Positions 33,946 to 44,384 of a stretch of 64,000 nucleotides of DNA are shown here, piece by piece; position 1 is the first letter of the stretch; each line of letters starts with the position of its first letter. Source of the stretch: Pseudomonas duriflava. Its GTDB lineage: Bacteria > Pseudomonadota > Gammaproteobacteria > Pseudomonadales > Pseudomonadaceae. Below the pieces are notes generated by a model, which was given only the letters and a program-made list of their open reading frames with translations, was not told where the DNA came from and searched no databases. Made by a program: the position numbers and the translations under genes. The stretch is taken from the NCBI RefSeq assembly GCF_007830155.1, contig NZ_VLKY01000005.1:289096-353095 (forward strand), written 5' to 3'.

Positions 33946-36900
33946 TTACTCCTCAGCGTTTCCAGGCGCGGCCTGTTCTTCCGTAACACTAGTAACTTCT
34001 CCTGCCACTAACGTCTCTGACGCGTCGGATGGCTCAACCACCGCACCTCGTAACCGCTCCAGTTCATGGATGACCGGGTCCAACTGAGCACGCGGGTTAC
34101 GAAACCAGTCCACTGACCAGATTCGCCGGATGCGCCATCCCAGCTGTTCGAGCACGCTTTGCCGCAACCGGTCGCGGTCACGGGCGGACTTGGCCGAATG
34201 GTAAGCCGCGCCATCGCACTCGATACCCATGAGGTAGCGGCCCGGCTGTGCCGGGTCCCTTACGGCCAGATCAATAAAGAAGCCGGCCACGCCTACCTGT
34301 GGCTCACAGGTATAACCGTGACGGGACAGTGCTTCCATAACTGCCACTTCGAAATCGCTGTCCGGTGCCCGACTGGTTTCCGAGAGGCGTGGCAGGTAGC
34401 CCGTCTCGGCAAAGTGCCAGAAGTTGCGCAGCGCCTGCACACCCTGGCTCGACGTACCGGTTACCAGCACATCCGCCGCCGTGAACGAGGTGAAAACGTG
34501 CATGCGTTTCTTCGAGCGGGTGAACAACACGTTCAAGCGGCGCCACCCTGAGTCACTATTGATCGGACCGAAACGCTGCGGCACCCTACCTCCGGCTTCC
34601 ACCGGGCCATAGGTGCCTGAAATGTAGATGACGTCCCGCTCATCCCCCTGTACGTTCTCAAGGTTTTTAATAAACAAGGGCTCGGGCTGCCCGGCATTCT
34701 GCTCAAGCGCCATTTGAAGCGCGGGATTCTGTTTGGCCCGCTGCTCCAATAAGCGCTCGATCTGATCCGCCTGTTTGACGTTCATGGCTACCACGCCCAA
34801 CGACTCGCCCGGCTGCTCCAAGACATGCCGCTCGATTGCCGCGACCACAACTTCGGCCTCTTCCACGTTGCGCTGTTCGACGAAGCGGCCCTGCGCCACA
34901 TGCTCGAACTTTACGCCAAACTCGGGCGACTCCTTATACGGTGATGGGTAAACCACCAGATTACCGTCATAAAAGGCTGCGTTGGAAAATGCGATAAGGC
35001 TTTCGTGACGCGACCGGTAATGCCAGCGTAGGCGACGCAAGCGGAACAGCGGCATCGCAGCGTCCAGAATGCTTTCGGAGTCCTGAGCCAAAGACAGGTC
35101 CTCGTCTTCGCTATCGTCCGCTGAGCCCTGTCGGGCAAAGAAATTGGTGGGCGGTAGCTGCTTCGGATCGCCCACCACTACCAGTTGCCGGCCCCGCGCG
35201 ATACTGCCCAGCGATTCTTCCGGGCGCATCTGCGAAGCTTCGTCCATGACCACCAGATCGAATTCCACCTCACCGGCAGGCAAGTACTGCGCCACCGCCA
35301 TAGGGCTCATCATAAAGCAGGGCTTCAGCGCTTGCAGAGCACTTGCAGCGCGCTGCATCAGGCTTCGAATCGGCTGGTGGCTGCGCTGTTTACTAGCCTC
35401 ATGCTCCAGCAACGCCAGTTCGGTACGCTCCTTTACCTTGCCGGAATTGTTGCCCACCGGCACTTCATTCTGGTCGATATCGTAGGCAATTTCCTCGCGC
35501 TGAAGCCCCTTGAGCGCCTGATCAATTTCAGCGAAACGCGCCCGAATGGCGTCCTGCTCCTTGCCGGAAAACTGCCCCAGCGCCGGATTCTCTTCCAGAA
35601 TCTGGCAGGCCCAGCAGTCAAGCAGCCCCAACAGGCAGGCGTCGGCACAACGGTCTGCTGCCAGTTGCTGCCGCTCGATTGCAACCACAGTTGCCGCAAA
35701 GCCCAGCGCCACCAGACGACTACGCAGCCGCCGGTACTCGAACCAGTGATCCAGCAGGTCTTCCCGCTCGGCAGCGCGGGCAAGCCGCTGCTGAAGACCG
35801 GGAAAGTCTCGCTCCGCCAGGACTTGCCACCACTCGTCAGGCTCGATGTCACCCTGGACAAGAAATGCATCGAGGCTGTCTTCCCATACCGCAATGGCCT
35901 GCTGAACGGGCGCAGACTGAGCACGCCATTGCTGGATCAGCGCTGCAGCCGCGTCGGTATCCCTTTGCGCCAGCCGAGCCGCCAGTGCTGTACCAATCGG
36001 CAAGGCCAGGACTGGCTGCATCAGCTCAACCGTATGCCGCCAGGCATTGAGGGTGGCACGTGCGGCAGACGCCTGTTCCAGCGTGGGCAGTTCACGACCC
36101 GCAAGCGCCACAGTAAGATGCTCATCCTGCCGCAACTGCGCCGCGTTCTGCTGCCAGCTTTCCAATGATTTGAGCCGTTCCTGAAGACCCTGAAGTGTTG
36201 GATTTTGCTCGCGCACATAGGGCAGCAAGGATTTGAGCGCGCCGCCAGCACTTTTCAACAGACGCATGAACTGGCCATCTGCCATTAGCAGAGGCCGGTT
36301 GCGAAGGTCGTGGGTGTCAAAAGGAAATACCGTTTCGAGAGCCTGACGCAGGTCGTCAACCTCGTCCAGATAGGTCAACGTGGCCTCAGAGGCCTCACGC
36401 AGTGTATCGATCGTTGCGGTATCAGCCTTGAGCAGGTAGTCGGCAATCCATACCTTGGCGCCAAAGCCACGCCCACAGGTTTCACGGAGCTGCCGATACC
36501 AGCCGCGGAGCTGTAGCAGAGCGTCAACATCGGTTTCCATGCCTTGAAACAAGGGCCCGAACTTTTGCGTATAGACGGGGTTATCCTGCAGCAGGGCTTG
36601 CTCGCGCTGAAAGCCAACTGCCGCGGGTAACGCCGCGATTCCTTCGCCCAGCTTGACCCCAGGCCGCACCAGGGTCAGCAGTTCGGCCTTTGCTGCACGC
36701 CATTCACCCTTGAACCAGCGAAAAAGCGAACTATCTGCCAAGACCCGGTGCAAGTCCTCCAACCGCTGGCTGTCTGGCAAACGGCTAAAGCTGAATACCT
36801 GGGAGAGCTGCTCACGCTGCTGCCGGAGTTCAGGTAGCTGGGTAGCCAGATCGGCCAGGAGACGATCAAGCGCCTCGTCTTCAAAACCTTTCTGCCGCGC

Positions 36901-39126
36901 CTCTGCTAGTTCAGCAGGCAGAGCCTGTACCAGCCGCAGCAGGGTGCCCAGCTGTTCAAGCCCCTCACGATCCGTAGTCAGCTCCAGCGCTTGGTCATGC
37001 GCCTGTATCTGCTTGAGCAAGGTGGCAACCTGAGACACCGCCTGCATGAGGTCGCGCGTCCGCTTCATCAGCTCCAGCGCGTGGGAGAGGTCCAGATCTT
37101 CGCCAGTATGCAGGCGCAGTGTTGCACAGGCCTGGGTCATGGCCTGCAAGGCCTCCGCCGAGGCAATCGCATCCGCACGGAAACTGCGTGCCAGGGCTTC
37201 CTGTCCGGCGAGCAGGCTGTCGAAGCGCTCCAGCCAGGCGCTTAACGCCTTACAGGTATCTGTGTTCAGCACGCCAACAAGGGACCAGTCCTCATCCCCT
37301 TGAGGCAATACCAGAGAGGGCAATCGATCCGCCAGATCCGCCAAGGCCTCGGGAGTAAAATGGGCTACCTTCGGTGCGCCGAACAGCTCCGCAAGCGGCG
37401 CTCTTGCCTGGGCCAATGTGTTCAACCTGGCCTGCGCCTGCTGTAACGATGCCATGAGAGCTTCACGCTCGGGTGCAGTCAGGTGCGTCAGCTGGCACCC
37501 GAACCAGGGGTGGGTCTCAAGCCTGCCCGGCTCGCCTGCCTCCTGGGCCGTCTTGTGATAGTAGCGGGCATAGAAGCCGGCCTGCTCTTCAAGCTGTACC
37601 CGGGAAACTGGCTGATCCCCGGTCGGGTGCAGAACGGCCGGTGTCAACGGCAGGCTTTCCCGCAGCCGGGTCGCCTGCATCAATATTTGATGCACCGTCA
37701 TGCCCGTCTCGTCGAACTCGCTGTGCAGGTGCTCGACATACCCATTGAGCTGCTGTTTGAGTCGCTCGTAATGGGCAATCTGCTCCTGTCGCTGTTTAGG
37801 TGAGCGGAAAGTGCCGCGCTTCTGGATACGCTCGCGAATGCTACCGATCACAGCCTGCTTCTGGCTTTTGTGGCTATGCAGCTCAAGACAGAAATCGCCA
37901 AGCCCGGCGCGGGTCAGCCGGTTCTTTACCACCTCCAGCGCTGCCCGTTTTTCCGCCACGAACAGCACTTTCTTTCCCTGCGCCATGGCCGCCGCAATCA
38001 TATTGGTGATCGTCTGTGATTTACCGGTGCCGGGTGGCCCCTCGATGACCAGGTTTTCGCCGCGCATCACATCTACCAATGCGCTGTGCTGGGAGCTGTC
38101 TGCATCGTCGATCAAGGGGTAGCGCTCGTGCACATCCTCCAGACGGTCGATCAGGTACTCGGCACTAAAGCCGCCCCCGCTGCTGCCGCTTTCACGCCTG
38201 TCGGCAGCGGCGCCAATCAGACGTTGTACCAAGGGGTGCTCGCCAATCTGCTCGCCAGCCCACCGCGCCGGATCAAGGTCCAGGTACATCATGAGCTTGC
38301 CGAACTCGAACAGCCCGAGCGAGGCGAAACGGCGAACCTGCCAGGCTGGTTTGGTACGCAGTACCGTATCTGTGATCTGCGTGAAATAGGCTTCGGGCGT
38401 CAGGTCTTCCGTGATATCCGGCAGCGCAATGCCAAAGTCGTTTTTTAGCTTTTCCCGCAGGGAAAGATTGGTAAGGATATCTTCGCCGGTGTACTGGATA
38501 CGGTATTCGAACGTAGCCGTGTCGGCGTTGAGCTTGCCTTTTTCCAGTTGCACAGGCACCAACATGAGCGGCGCGAGGCGCGTACTGTTGGTACCTGCTA
38601 CAGACTCGTCCCACTCAAGAAAGCCGATGGCGAGGTACAGGATATTCGCCCCGCTCTCCTCCAGTGCCAACCGTGACTGCGCATGCATGATGTGCAGGCG
38701 CGACTCCAGCTCAGCCGGAAAGTAGAGGCTCTGAATGGATTCGTCTGTGTGCTTTCTACTTTGGGTTTCTGCCGGCATGGGCAGCTCATAACTGGCCGCC
38801 ATTCCCAGTTGGGCAGCCCACTCTTCAGCGGTAGGCCGTTTCTTGGCTTCCCGGATCTCGCCGGTGCACGCATCCCTTACCAGGAAACCGTGCTCCAGCA
38901 ATTGCTTTTCGGTCGGTTCGGGTACTGGGGCAAAGCGCATGGAGCGCTCAGAGGTCAAAGCTTCGAACAGCTGATCCGGCAGCTCGTCGATAACACGTAC
39001 GAAGCGCTTGCTGCGCGCATGGGAAAAACTGAGCAAGCGGTTACGAGCGCTCAGGTCAAGCAATCGGCTGCGCAGCCGTTCGAGATTCGAAAGAGGGCTG
39101 ACGGATGCGCCTGAAATGTCGTCCAC
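33946..39126 (-). CDS. Giant DUF4011 - SF1 helicase - Vsr-like nuclease protein (candidate defence protein)
   Basis: A 1726-residue protein. The N-terminus (LERLRSRLLDLSARNRLLSF) is the DUF4011 signature. A superfamily 1 helicase follows, with Walker A EGPPGTGKSQTITNMI near residue 360 and Walker B VVMDEASQMRPEES with GDPKQLPP near 1290-1320. About 900 residues of mostly helical, glutamine-rich insert lie between them. Helicase motifs for the second RecA fold follow (NVQGDERDVIYISGTYG, LNVLFTRSKKRMHVF). The C-terminus, about 1590-1690, holds a Vsr/MTES_1575-type endonuclease fold (FFIDLAVRD ... MGIECDGAAYHS ... GWRIRRIWSVDWF). The same three-part architecture appears in surveys of antiphage genes. 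Here it is alone, with no methylase, so self-protection would need another mechanism. Confidence 0.85.
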   Translation of the reverse strand: MDDISGASVSPLSNLERLRSRLLDLSARNRLLSFSHARSKRFVRVIDELPDQLFEALTSERSMRFAPVPEPTEKQLLEHGFLVRDACTGEIREAKKRPTAEEWAAQLGMAASYELPMPAETQSRKHTDESIQSLYFPAELESRLHIMHAQSRLALEESGANILYLAIGFLEWDESVAGTNSTRLAPLMLVPVQLEKGKLNADTATFEYRIQYTGEDILTNLSLREKLKNDFGIALPDITEDLTPEAYFTQITDTVLRTKPAWQVRRFASLGLFEFGKLMMYLDLDPARWAGEQIGEHPLVQRLIGAAADRRESGSSGGGFSAEYLIDRLEDVHERYPLIDDADSSQHSALVDVMRGENLVIEGPPGTGKSQTITNMIAAAMAQGKKVLFVAEKRAALEVVKNRLTRAGLGDFCLELHSHKSQKQAVIGSIRERIQKRGTFRSPKQRQEQIAHYERLKQQLNGYVEHLHSEFDETGMTVHQILMQATRLRESLPLTPAVLHPTGDQPVSRVQLEEQAGFYARYYHKTAQEAGEPGRLETHPWFGCQLTHLTAPEREALMASLQQAQARLNTLAQARAPLAELFGAPKVAHFTPEALADLADRLPSLVLPQGDEDWSLVGVLNTDTCKALSAWLERFDSLLAGQEALARSFRADAIASAEALQAMTQACATLRLHTGEDLDLSHALELMKRTRDLMQAVSQVATLLKQIQAHDQALELTTDREGLEQLGTLLRLVQALPAELAEARQKGFEDEALDRLLADLATQLPELRQQREQLSQVFSFSRLPDSQRLEDLHRVLADSSLFRWFKGEWRAAKAELLTLVRPGVKLGEGIAALPAAVGFQREQALLQDNPVYTQKFGPLFQGMETDVDALLQLRGWYRQLRETCGRGFGAKVWIADYLLKADTATIDTLREASEATLTYLDEVDDLRQALETVFPFDTHDLRNRPLLMADGQFMRLLKSAGGALKSLLPYVREQNPTLQGLQERLKSLESWQQNAAQLRQDEHLTVALAGRELPTLEQASAARATLNAWRHTVELMQPVLALPIGTALAARLAQRDTDAAAALIQQWRAQSAPVQQAIAVWEDSLDAFLVQGDIEPDEWWQVLAERDFPGLQQRLARAAEREDLLDHWFEYRRLRSRLVALGFAATVVAIERQQLAADRCADACLLGLLDCWACQILEENPALGQFSGKEQDAIRARFAEIDQALKGLQREEIAYDIDQNEVPVGNNSGKVKERTELALLEHEASKQRSHQPIRSLMQRAASALQALKPCFMMSPMAVAQYLPAGEVEFDLVVMDEASQMRPEESLGSIARGRQLVVVGDPKQLPPTNFFARQGSADDSEDEDLSLAQDSESILDAAMPLFRLRRLRWHYRSRHESLIAFSNAAFYDGNLVVYPSPYKESPEFGVKFEHVAQGRFVEQRNVEEAEVVVAAIERHVLEQPGESLGVVAMNVKQADQIERLLEQRAKQNPALQMALEQNAGQPEPLFIKNLENVQGDERDVIYISGTYGPVEAGGRVPQRFGPINSDSGWRRLNVLFTRSKKRMHVFTSFTAADVLVTGTSSQGVQALRNFWHFAETGYLPRLSETSRAPDSDFEVAVMEALSRHGYTCEPQVGVAGFFIDLAVRDPAQPGRYLMGIECDGAAYHSAKSARDRDRLRQSVLEQLGWRIRRIWSVDWFRNPRAQLDPVIHELERLRGAVVEPSDASETLVAGEVTSVTEEQAAPGNAEE

Positions 39127-39489
39127 GAAAAAACATCCTCAAAAAACAACAGGCCGGCTGTTACACACCGGCATTTATTCGACAGACACTGGATAAGCAC
39201 TTCGACGCGCCTGGGACGACAACCGGCGAATCCGCAGGGTTCGAAGAAAAGGTGATAACGCTTTGTGTAAAAGCGCCGTAAGGCCAGTGCCCAAAGACCG
39301 CTATGCGATTAAACCTGACACTCTACCCGGATCTGTTGCCTACGCACGCCAAAGCCTGGAAATTTATGACCTTTCCAGCTTAAAAAGGCGAATTCGCAGG
39401 TTTTACGTTTATCCTTTTCACCCATAGCCCCGCCTTTCCGCTGAGGCTGGTCAAGAGCCTGCCTGGTCATTTGCCACGGGCGGTACACT
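39127..39489. other. Divergent promoter gap between the helicase gene and pqqF
   Basis: 363 bases with no supported gene. It must carry the promoters for both the minus-strand helicase and the plus-strand pqqF. No clear operator was recognised. Confidence 0.45.
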
Positions 39490-41958
39490 ATGCCCATGAC
39501 CTATTCGCCCATGATGAAAACCGACACCCTAACTCTGCCGAACGGCCTGCGCGTCACACTCGAACATGTCCCGCGCCTGAAACGCGCAGCGGCGGCCGTG
39601 CGTGTCGCCGCTGGCAGCCATGACGCCCCCAGCGCCTGGCCGGGTCTGGCTCACTTCCTGGAGCACCTGTTCTTCCTGGGCACCGCCACCTTTCCTGCCG
39701 ACCAGAGCCTGATGCCTTATGTGCAACAGCATGGCGGCCAGGTGAATGCCAGTACCCGCGACCGCACTACAGACTTTTTCTTCGAGCTGACGCCTGCCGC
39801 GTTCGAAGGCGGGCTGGCCCGGCTGTGCGATATGCTCGCGCACCCTCGGCTAGCCCTGGATGATCAGCGCCGTGAACGGGAAGTGCTGCATGCCGAGTTC
39901 ATCGCCTGGTCACGAGAAGCCACCACCCACCGCCTGGCCTGGCTGACCGCTCCTTTGTCCAGACAGCATCCCGCTACCGGTTTTCACGCGGGTAATCGCT
40001 ATAGCCTGCAAGTGCCCAACCCCGCTTTTCAAGCAGCGTTACACACGTTTCATCAACGCTACTACCACGGCGGCCAGATGACGCTGGCTCTTGTGGGGCC
40101 GCAGTCACTGGACGAGCTGCGTGAGTTGGCCGAGCGCTATGGCAATGACTTTTCCAGCGGAACACATTTCCTGCAGGCATTGCCGCCCCCACTTCGCTCC
40201 AAGACGAAAATAACGCTGCCTGCATTCGATCCCTCACGCCTCAACCTGACCTTTGCCCTCGAAGGCCTGCCCGCTGGCAGTGAAGAGGCGCTGAGGTTTC
40301 TGTTTACCTGGTTGACCCGTCGCCATGCTGGCGGCCTGCTGAATGTTCTAACGCAGCGTGGCTGGATCGATGCCGTAAAGCCCGAAGTACTGTATCGCTT
40401 TGCCGACCAAGCCCTGGTAACCATCGAATTTACCCTTACCGAGCAAGGCCAATCGGCGCAAGGCTGTATCGCCGGTGCTTTTTTCGACTGGCTCCGCGTT
40501 CTGGCAGATCAGGATGACTGGGGTTCATTACGTGAAGAATACGCCTTGCTCAAGGCGCGCGAGCGTCAAACGGCACCGGCTCTGCTGCTTGCGCGCGGCC
40601 ATGTTGAGTCGCCCCAGTACAACCTAGAGCTATCGGCCGAGAGCGTCCAAGCCCTGCGCGCCCTTCTCAACACCCTTTGTCCCGAGCAGCTTCTCCATCC
40701 TGTTGAAATCGCGCCTGAACAATCGTTGCCAACCTGGGCATTACCCCCGGCGAACCCCTTCCTAAGGTCACCTGATTCTACTGCCTTCCCGGTACCGCTC
40801 CCGTCAGCCCTGCATGTCAGCCAGGCGCTGTCCTCTCAAACGGGCGAAGGCGCGCTTTATCTGCGCTGGAGAGCCGAGTCTGCCGTTGCACCCGATACAC
40901 GACGCGCACTGCTACGCACCATGACCGCTTCGCTCAAGGGTTTGACCGAAGAAGCTGGCCAAGCCGGTGTGGACATGACTCTGACTGCGCTCGGGCCATA
41001 TTGGCAGCTCAAGCTGGCAGGCTACAGCGAGCCCATACCAGCAGTCCTGGCCGCGTTGACGTCGCACTTAACCTCTCCAACAACAGATGCCTGGGCCTCG
41101 TTCACTCAGCCTGAACCCGAAGCGCCAGCGGGCATGCCCATTCGAGCGTTACTGAATGCACTACCGGATAGCGTGGCAAACCTTGCCACACTGTCACCTG
41201 CTTCTGTCAGCGTTCAGACCGAAACGAACGGTCCAGCGCTCCTAGCGGACATCTGGGCTCGCAGTCACTGGGATGGCCTGGTAGCTGGTCTGCCCGAGGT
41301 ATCGCTTGCGCCACTCGGCACCAGCTTGGTCAAGCTGCCTGGAAAGCCTGCGCCTGGCCGCCCACAGCCCGGCCACATCTCGTCCGGGCATTACTGGCAG
41401 AAGATTTCCACATCGTCTGTCGAACACGCCATTGTGTTGTTTTGTCCCGCTCCCCCAGGCGATCTTGCCCGGGAAGCCGCCTGGCGTCTGCTGGCTCAAC
41501 TTGTCCAATCACGCTTCTATCAGCGTATGCGCGTCGAGCTGCAGTTGGGTTACGCCGTCTTTTCCAGCTTTCGCCACATGGAAGGCCAGCCTGGCTTGCT
41601 GTTCGGCATACAGTCGCCCGCCATCCCAACAGCCGTGTTGTTAGCTCATACCCGTAAGTTTTTCGAGGCGCTTACAACACATAACGCTCCGTCTCTGGCT
41701 GAATGGACGGCAGCCCAACAAGCCCTGGGCGATCAGTTCAACGAAGCCGTGCTGGAGCCGCGCAGCACGGCTGAGCAACTCTGGCAGGCCTATCTGGGTG
41801 GCCACTCTGCCAGCTATTTCGAGGCACTGCGGCGCGCTATCGAGCACCTGACACCTGCCGACTTCAAGAACGCGTGTCAGGACCTCACCGCAGCCACCCA
41901 TGGCTGGCTCTGCCTAGGCAACCATCCGGCGCCAGAACCTATTTGGCGGACGATGTGA
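39490..41958 (+). CDS. pqqF: PqqF, M16-family zinc protease for PqqA maturation
   Basis: An 822-residue pitrilysin-type metalloprotease that trims the crosslinked PqqA peptide during PQQ synthesis. The inverted zinc motif HFLEH is at residues 55-59, with the distal glutamate in EREVLHAEF near 136. Two M16 halves are recognisable, the second lacking a zinc motif, as is usual. Translation could begin at 39490 or at the ATG 6 bases later. It lies 144 bases upstream of pqqA on the same strand, as in Pseudomonas. Confidence 0.9.
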   Translation: MPMTYSPMMKTDTLTLPNGLRVTLEHVPRLKRAAAAVRVAAGSHDAPSAWPGLAHFLEHLFFLGTATFPADQSLMPYVQQHGGQVNASTRDRTTDFFFELTPAAFEGGLARLCDMLAHPRLALDDQRREREVLHAEFIAWSREATTHRLAWLTAPLSRQHPATGFHAGNRYSLQVPNPAFQAALHTFHQRYYHGGQMTLALVGPQSLDELRELAERYGNDFSSGTHFLQALPPPLRSKTKITLPAFDPSRLNLTFALEGLPAGSEEALRFLFTWLTRRHAGGLLNVLTQRGWIDAVKPEVLYRFADQALVTIEFTLTEQGQSAQGCIAGAFFDWLRVLADQDDWGSLREEYALLKARERQTAPALLLARGHVESPQYNLELSAESVQALRALLNTLCPEQLLHPVEIAPEQSLPTWALPPANPFLRSPDSTAFPVPLPSALHVSQALSSQTGEGALYLRWRAESAVAPDTRRALLRTMTASLKGLTEEAGQAGVDMTLTALGPYWQLKLAGYSEPIPAVLAALTSHLTSPTTDAWASFTQPEPEAPAGMPIRALLNALPDSVANLATLSPASVSVQTETNGPALLADIWARSHWDGLVAGLPEVSLAPLGTSLVKLPGKPAPGRPQPGHISSGHYWQKISTSSVEHAIVLFCPAPPGDLAREAAWRLLAQLVQSRFYQRMRVELQLGYAVFSSFRHMEGQPGLLFGIQSPAIPTAVLLAHTRKFFEALTTHNAPSLAEWTAAQQALGDQFNEAVLEPRSTAEQLWQAYLGGHSASYFEALRRAIEHLTPADFKNACQDLTAATHGWLCLGNHPAPEPIWRTM

Positions 41959-42102
41959 CTACATGTCGCGCCTGATGGGTAGTAGACTATGCATATACGC
42001 CGACAGGAGGTCGGGCCAGGAACCGCCTTTCCTGAACGTATGAATGGAACGCAAGACTAAGTAAGTCGGACAGACTCCGACAGTAACCCTGAGGTAATGA
42101 TT

Positions 42103-42174
42103 ATGTGGACTAAGCCTGCTTATACCGATCTGCGTATTGGTTTCGAAGTGACTATGTATTTCGCCAATCGTTGA
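42103..42174 (+). CDS. pqqA: PqqA, PQQ precursor peptide (23 residues)
   Basis: Encodes the 23-residue precursor ([10 protein letters not shown]...[10 protein letters not shown]) from which PQQ is built. The glutamate and tyrosine joined by PqqE are E15 and Y19 in the conserved EVTMY core. The start at 42103 has GAGG eight bases upstream; an in-frame ATG at 42097 is too close to that site. It is too short for most gene finders. A strong terminator follows at once, so most transcripts probably end after pqqA and give it in excess over pqqBCDE. Confidence 0.95.
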
Positions 42175-42186
42175 TTGCGTGAAAGG

Positions 42187-42214
42187 CGCCCCGGTTAACC
42201 GGGGCGTCCTTTTT
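42187..42214 (+). terminator. Attenuating terminator between pqqA and pqqB
   Basis: Stem CGCCCCGG / CCGGGGCG with a TTAA loop followed by CTTTTT. Partial read-through would set the ratio of the peptide precursor to the biosynthetic enzymes. Confidence 0.88.
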
Positions 42215-42342
42215 CTAGTCCCCTGTTCCTGGCCCGCTTAGAAGTTGCCCTGGTCTCGCCGACGCAAGTCCAAGCGACTACCCTTGCACACAGTCTCCTC
42301 TGTACCGCGGCAAGTTCTAAACTGGCCCTAGATTATTGACCC

Positions 42343-43254
42343 ATGTATATCCAGATTCTTGGCTCCGCTGCGGGCGGCGGCTTTCCTCAGTGGAACTGCA
42401 ACTGCCCCAACTGCCGTGGCGTCCGCGACGGCAGCCTGCGTGCGCAACCTCGTACCCAATCCTCCATTGCCTTGTCCGACGATGGGGTGAACTGGGTCCT
42501 GTGCAACGCCTCCCCTGATATCCGAGCCCAACTGCAAGGTTTCGCCCCGATGCAGCCCGGCCGCGCTCTGCGCGACACCGGCATCCGGGCAATCATCCTG
42601 CTGGACAGCCAGATCGACCACACCACCGGCCTGCTTAGCCTGCGTGAAGGTTGCCCGCATGATGTCTGGTGCACCGATATGGTCCATCAGGACCTCACCA
42701 CCGGCTTTCCGCTGTTCAACATGCTGGAGCATTGGAACGGCGGCCTGCGCTGGAATCGTATCGAGCTGGAAGGCAGCTTTACCATCCCGGCCTGCCCGAA
42801 CCTGCGTTTCACCCCGCTGCCTCTCCGTAGTGCGGCGCCACCTTACTCGCCGCACCGCTTCGACCCGCACCCTGGTGACAATATCGGCCTGATTGTTGAA
42901 GACCTGCGCACCGGCGGCCGTCTGTTCTACGCACCGGGTCTAGGCAAAGTAGATACTGCCCTGCTAGCCAAGATGGCCGAAGCCGACTGTCTGCTGGTCG
43001 ACGGCACCCTGTGGGAAGATGATGAGATGCAGCGCCGTGGGGTCGGCACCCGTACCGGTCGTGAAATGGGTCATCTGGCACAGAACGGTCCTGGCGGCAT
43101 GCTTGAGGTGCTCGACCAACTGACCTCGCCGCGCAAGGTGCTTATTCACATCAACAACACCAACCCGATCCTGGACGAAGACTCACCCGAGCGAGCCGAA
43201 GTTGAACGGCGCGGGGTGGAAGTGGCCTGGGACGGCATGAGTATCGAATTGTAA
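42343..43254 (+). CDS. pqqB: PqqB, metallo-beta-lactamase-fold oxygenase of PQQ synthesis
   Basis: A 303-residue protein with the N-terminal [18 protein letters not shown] zinc site and the [14 protein letters not shown] segment in place of the usual HxHxDH. It is thought to hydroxylate the tyrosine of the crosslinked intermediate. It is the first gene after the pqqA terminator. Length and start ([13 protein letters not shown]) match the family closely. Confidence 0.94.
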   Translation: MYIQILGSAAGGGFPQWNCNCPNCRGVRDGSLRAQPRTQSSIALSDDGVNWVLCNASPDIRAQLQGFAPMQPGRALRDTGIRAIILLDSQIDHTTGLLSLREGCPHDVWCTDMVHQDLTTGFPLFNMLEHWNGGLRWNRIELEGSFTIPACPNLRFTPLPLRSAAPPYSPHRFDPHPGDNIGLIVEDLRTGGRLFYAPGLGKVDTALLAKMAEADCLLVDGTLWEDDEMQRRGVGTRTGREMGHLAQNGPGGMLEVLDQLTSPRKVLIHINNTNPILDEDSPERAEVERRGVEVAWDGMSIEL

Positions 43255-43362
43255 GAATCTGCCCCTTCCAGGCGGAAGCAGTCGATACTAAAGATAACGT
43301 GCGGTGCTTATATCTGGTCTCAAGACCGGCGGCACCCCGCCTTTACGCCAGAGGAATGACCT

Positions 43363-44112
43363 ATGCCGCAAGCCCTTACGCCCGAAGCGTTCGAGCAGGC
43401 TCTGCGCGCCAAAGGCGCGTATTACCATATCCACCACCCTTATCACGTGGCCATGTATGAAGGCCGCGCAACGCGTGAGCAGATTCAGGGCTGGGTAGCC
43501 AACCGCTTCTACTATCAAGTAAACATCCCACTCAAAGACGCGGCGATTCTTGCTAACTGCCCCGACCGCGAGATTCGTCGGGAGTGGATCCAACGCATCC
43601 TCGACCACGATGGTGCGCCCGGTACTGACGGCGGCATCGAAGCCTGGCTGCGTCTGGCTGAGGCAACGGGGCTGAATCGCGAGCAGGTCCTTTCCCAAGA
43701 GCTGGTTCTGCCCGGCGTGCGCTTCGCCGTGGATGCCTATGTGAATTTTGCTCGCCGTGCGTCCTGGCAAGAAGCCGCCAGTAGCTCACTGACCGAACTG
43801 TTCGCCCCCCAGATTCACCAGTCGCGCCTGGACAGCTGGCCTCAGCATTACCCCTGGATCGACCCGGCCGGTTACGAATACTTCCGTACCCGCCTTGGCC
43901 AGGCGCGCCGCGATGTGGAGCATGGTTTGCACATCACCCTGGCGCACTACACCACCTACGAAGCCCAGCAGCGCATGCTTGATATCCTGCAGTTCAAGCT
44001 TGATATCCTCTGGACCATGCTCGACGCCATGAGCATGGCCTACGAGCTGAAGCGGCCGCCTTACCACACCGTTACCGACCAGCGTGTCTGGCATAAAGGG
44101 ATTCCATTATGA
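43363..44112 (+). CDS. pqqC: PqqC, final ring-closing oxidase of PQQ synthesis
   Basis: A 249-residue all-helical cofactorless oxidase that performs the last oxidation of AHQQ to PQQ. The conserved [29 protein letters not shown] region (shown in part; residues 19-47) forms part of the active site. An AGAGGA ribosome site precedes the start. Its stop overlaps the pqqD start (ATGA), so translation is coupled. Confidence 0.94.
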   Translation: MPQALTPEAFEQALRAKGAYYHIHHPYHVAMYEGRATREQIQGWVANRFYYQVNIPLKDAAILANCPDREIRREWIQRILDHDGAPGTDGGIEAWLRLAEATGLNREQVLSQELVLPGVRFAVDAYVNFARRASWQEAASSSLTELFAPQIHQSRLDSWPQHYPWIDPAGYEYFRTRLGQARRDVEHGLHITLAHYTTYEAQQRMLDILQFKLDILWTMLDAMSMAYELKRPPYHTVTDQRVWHKGIPL

Positions 44113-44384
44113 GTTTCGACCGTAACCAGGTGCCGCGCTGGCGCTCCGGCTATCGTTTTCAATTCGAGCCCGCGCAGAACGGCTTCGTGCTTCTCTACCC
44201 CGAAGGCATGATCAAACTGAACGAAAGTGCCGGTGCTATTGGTGACCTGATCGATGGCCAACGCACCGTTGCCGCCATTATTGATGTCTTAAACGAACGA
44301 TTCCCCGGCGTCCCGGAACTCGGCGACGACGTGGAGCAGTTCATGGAGGTTGCTCGTGCAGAGCACTGGATCCAACTCGGTTAA
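44109..44384 (+). CDS. pqqD: PqqD, PqqA-binding chaperone
   Basis: A 91-residue RRE-type peptide-binding protein that presents PqqA to PqqE. The beta-strand region [20 protein letters not shown] and the acidic [16 protein letters not shown] helix are typical. It overlaps pqqC by four bases and pqqE by 29 bases, which favours equal synthesis of the two partners. Confidence 0.93.
   Translation: MSFDRNQVPRWRSGYRFQFEPAQNGFVLLYPEGMIKLNESAGAIGDLIDGQRTVAAIIDVLNERFPGVPELGDDVEQFMEVARAEHWIQLG

Noticed and set aside
35185..36168. 327-codon plus-strand frame over the helicase gene
   Set aside because: Antisense shadow, rich in Arg and Gln, with no ribosome site or domain.
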